Positions 58,477 through 64,000 of a stretch of DNA of 64,000 bases are shown here, piece after piece. Numbering within the stretch: the stretch's first letter is position 1; every line of letters starts with the position of its first letter. This stretch comes from Adiantum capillus-veneris (Eukaryota > Streptophyta > Polypodiopsida > Polypodiales > Pteridaceae). The notes under the pieces are model-generated. The model was not told the DNA's origin, did not search any database, and saw nothing but the letters and a program-made list of their open reading frames with translations. The position numbers and the translations under genes were made by a program. Location: contig CM043971.1 of the NCBI GenBank assembly GCA_014529385.2, positions 26,078,769 through 26,142,768 on the forward strand. Direction: 5' to 3'.

Positions 58477-60844
58477 TGTTGAGAGAGAAAGAGAGAGCAC
58501 AGAAATAGAAGCCCAAAGTGTGTAGAATGCACACATGAGATGATGTATATATAGAGGGGACGTGGGTGCTATATATAGAGAAGCTATATATGTAATCCAT
58601 ATATTGAGTAGCTTCACATATAAGCTCAACACCCCCGCTCAAATAAGGGTCCCTAACTGTGGATGAAAAAACCCTTGGGGGATCAAGGAAAAAACCCACA
58701 TCTCTATATACACCCATCGTTATATTATAAAAATCATTGAATGTACAAATATTCATGAGGAGCTACATCACTCCTTTTACAATGAATATTTTATGAGGAG
58801 CTACATCACTCCTTTTATCCTATCAAATACAATAATGAATACAAAGGTTCAATAAAAAGGGGTAAAGACTATCGATTAACTCGTGATCAGAAGTGTCTCC
58901 GTGAATATGATGTGTAGCTTGTCATCAATATAGTATCACCAAACATGTCTTCATGGTGTCATCAATATGGAATCACCAATCATGTCTTCATAAATCTTTT
59001 ATTGTCACCAAGTTTGTCTTCATGAAATCAATTATTTGATCAATTCTACATAGATCATAGACTCAAGAAACATAGTCATGATTTTTTTTAGCATCACTAG
59101 TGAAATAGTTACATTCACAACGTCATAAGAGATGGTTTGCGACACCACTCTTTTGACAACATATATATGCACGGTAACATATGTGTATATAAAGAATGAA
59201 CGTTAAAGTATAAGATGCGCTATTACATAATGCAAATGACATGTGTATATACTACATAAAACGACATTTATCAGTGTAGTGGTATCAATGATTATCATCA
59301 TAGTATTAACAAAAAATCATCATTGTATCAATGAAAATGACTAAATCATCATGGTATAAACGAAAAGCATCATGGTATCACTGAGAATATTCATTGTGTC
59401 AATGAAACAACATCATGGTATCACCAAGAATAACCATGATATCACCAAGAATAACCATGGTATCAACGAAACAACATCATGGTATCACCGAGAATAATCA
59501 TTGTATCAACGAAACAACATCATGGTATCACTGAGAATAACCATGGTATGAATGAAACAATATCATGGTATCACCAAGAATAGCCGTGGCATCAACGAAA
59601 CAACTTCATGGTATCACCGAGAATAACCATGGTATCAACGAAACAACATCATGGTATCACCAACAATAACCATGGTATGAACGAAATATCATCATGGTAT
59701 CAACGAAAATCACCATGACCAAAGTACGAACAAAACATCATCATGGTACCATCAAAATCACTATGGCATCAACGAGAGATTATCAATGAAACGATGTAAA
59801 CTATATCTCTAGACAAATAATTATACCAGAATCAATGAACGAATATATCATATAAAAAAAGATCATATACCATCAGTAGCTCGATGGAATTTGGACGATA
59901 ATCAACGACTCGACTGAATCAAAACGATATTCATGAACAGATATTCATGAACAGATCTATAGACATTTGATATATGGAAACATAGGTACCCAAGAACAAA
60001 TCATCAGTAAATGTCTGAGAACATATTAGACAGCTTGAAATAGTATAGACTTTTGAGAACATATATCTATAACACTGATTCGATTTGTAATTGTCTTCTG
60101 CAACAAAGTTACGTCAGTAACAAATATATAATTGATGAAGAGAAAAATATAATAGATAAATTTTCAATTATGAGGAAAATCAAAAGCAAAAAGCAAAAAT
60201 TGCTTTTTAGACATGTTCGCAGTTTGGGAACGATAACTCGTTTTCTGTGCAGAATTTAGAAAAACTTTCTTCTACACAGTTATAGACCACATCAATTCTA
60301 GCGGCAAAATTATTTTCAATTAGGAGGAAAATCAAAAGCAAAAATCAAAAGTTGCTTTTCAGACATGTTCGCAGTCTGAGAAAGATAACTCGAAATCGGT
60401 GCAGAATCTGAAAAAAGTTGTAGACCACATCTATTTTGGTAGCTTCAACGGGCCATTTTTGCAAAATCATTTTCAATTAGGAGAAACATCAAAAGCAAAA
60501 AGCGAAAGTTGCTTTTCAGACATGTTCGCAGTTTGAGAACGATAACTCGAAATCGGTGCAGAATTTGGAAATTTTTTCTTCTGCAAGGTTGTAGACCTCA
60601 TCGATTCCGATGGCACTCACACGATATTTTTGAAAAATCGTTTTCAATTAGAGAAAGATGGAAAACAAAGGCGTCCTCCTCTGATATCATGTTGAGAGAG
60701 AAAGAGAGAGCACAGAAATAGAACCCCAAAGTATGTAGAATGCACACATGAGATGATGTATATATAGAGGGGACCTAGGTGCTATATATAGAGAAGCTAT
60801 ATATGTAATCCATATATTGAGTAGCATCATATATAAGCTCAACA
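58477..60844 (-). mobile_element. Element A', duplicate of element A
   Basis: LTRs 58477-58631 and 60690-60844 (both 155 bp), CTCAT at 58472-58476 and 60845-60849. The primer-site complement reads CTCTGATATCA (60679-60689), one base changed from element A. The array lies at about 59330-59800 and the 166-bp repeats at about 60160-60660. Confidence 0.9.
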
Positions 60845-62491
<1,647 letters not shown>

Positions 62492-64000
62492 TGTTGAGAG
62501 AGAGAGAGAGAGAGAGCACAGAAACAGAACCCCAAAGTGTGTAGAATACAAACATGAGATGATGTATATATAGAGGGGACCTGGGTGCCATATATAGAGA
62601 AGCCATATATTGAGTAGCTTCACATATAAGCTCAACACCCCCGCTCAAATAAGGGTCCCTAACTGTGGATGAAAAAACCCTTGGGGGATCAAGGGAAAAA
62701 CCCACAACCCTATATACACCCACCGTTATATTATAAAAATTATTGAATATAAAAATGTTTATGAGGAGCTACATCACTCCTTTTACAATGAATTACATCA
62801 CTCCTATCCTATCAAATACAATAATGAATACAAAGGTTCAATAACGAGGTGTAAAGGCTATCGATTAGCTCGCAATAAGAAGTGTCTCCATGAATCTATT
62901 GTGTAGCTTGTCATCACTATCGCATCACCAAACATATCTTCATGTTGTCATCAATATGGCATCACCAAACATGTTTTCATAAATCTTTTATTGTCACCGA
63001 GTTTGTCTTCATGAAATCAATTCTTTGATGAATCCTACATAGATCATAGACTCAAAAAACATAGTCATGGAAATTATTAGCATCGTTAGTGAAATAATTA
63101 CGTTCACAATGCCATAAGAGATGGTTCGTGACGCCACTCTTTTGAGGACATAAAAAGTACAAGATGCATGATACGGATGCAAATGACATGTGTATATACT
63201 ACATAAAACGACATTTATCAACGTAGTGATATCAATGAGTATCATCAAAGTATTAACAAAATATCATCATTGTATCAATAAAAATGAATAAATCATCATG
63301 GTCTCAACGAAAAGCATCATAGAATAATTATTGTATCAACGAAACAACATCATGGTATCACCGAGAATAACCATGGTATTTACGAAACAACATTATGATA
63401 TCACCGAGAATAATCATTGTATCAACGAAACAATATCATGGCATCACCGAGAATAACCTTGGTATCAACGAAACAACATCATGGCATCACTGAGAATAAC
63501 CATGGTATCAACGAAACATCATCATGGTATCAACGAAAATCACCATGGAATCAACGAAACATCATCATGGTAGCAACAAAAATCACCATGGAATCATCAT
63601 CATGGTATCACCGAGAATAACCATGGTATCAACGAAACATCATCATGGTATCACCGAGAATAATCATTGTATCAACGAAACAACATCATGGTATCACTGA
63701 GAATAACCATGGTATGAATGAAGCAATATCATGGTATCACCAAGAATAGCTTTGGCATCAACGAAACAACATCATGGTACCATTGAGAATAACCATGGTA
63801 TCAACGAAACAACATCATGGTATCACCAACAATAACCATGGTATGAACGAAATATCATCATGGTATCAACGAAAATCACCATGACCAAAGTACGAACAAA
63901 ACATCATCATGGTACCATCAAAATCACTATGGCATCAACGAGAGATTATCAATGAAACGATGTAAACTATATCTCTAGACAAATAATTATACCAGAATCA
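62492..64000 (-). mobile_element. Element B' (partial), duplicate of chimeric element B
   Basis: Left LTR 62492-62637 (D type) with ATGGG at 62487-62491. The 43-bp array shows the same D-to-A switch as element B. It runs off the window before its right LTR and has the empty Ty3 site near 63930. Confidence 0.85.

Overview
This window looks like intergenic DNA from a large, repeat-rich land-plant genome. The evidence is plant-type LTR retrotransposons (a Tat-clade Ty3 element with two RNase H domains, copia elements primed by initiator Met tRNA), abundant CT/GA/GT microsatellites, AT-rich composition and no prokaryotic signals. Species cannot be fixed from the sequence. No intact host gene, tRNA, rRNA or CRISPR array was found.

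Left part (1-12.9 kb): the end of a minus-strand Ty3-type element with its LTR; a degenerate Ty3 integrase relic split by a 3.06-kb non-coding LTR element (2506-5568); a lone short copia-type LTR (5881-6020); a second, minus-strand chromovirus-like relic (about 6.92-8.3 kb); and a LINE-like pseudogene joining an ORF1-type RNA-binding segment to an endonuclease domain (10.3-11.9 kb).

Central part (13.0-38.8 kb): four related non-coding short-LTR elements, called A, B, C and D here, all on the minus strand, alternate with copies of a spacer called H1. A is flanked by CTCAT on both sides and D by ATGGG on both sides, but B and C have ATGGG on the left and CTCAT on the right, with a D-type left LTR and an A-type right LTR. 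That is the expected product of unequal recombination between A and D, so a macro-tandem array grew from two transposon insertions. B was later interrupted by an 11.1-kb Tat-clade Ty3 element (19337-30464, 4-bp target duplication GCAT), whose Gag-Pol lies in one frame broken by three stop codons. The first H1 copy carries a 909-bp solo LTR.

Right part: 38.8-44.5 kb is mostly unrecognised, with a coding-like minus-strand patch and a striking set of four ATTGG-N16/17-CCAATGAG modules (43.0-43.3 kb). A 5.5-kb copia element with 143-bp LTRs follows (44476-49970, target duplication GTATT); its polyprotein is one frame with four stop codons. Then come tandem repeats, a GC-rich coding-like patch (52.06-52.79 kb), and from 53277 to the window end a second copy of the 7826-19332 (+30465-30533) block. 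That second copy lacks the solo LTR and the Ty3 element, so it preserves both empty sites.

The theme is layered transposon activity: insertion of short-LTR elements, recombination between them, duplication of the resulting block, then fresh insertions. The block between the stop codon and the 3' LTR of the autonomous copia resembles the same part of elements A-D, making a relative of that copia a plausible source of their mobilising proteins.
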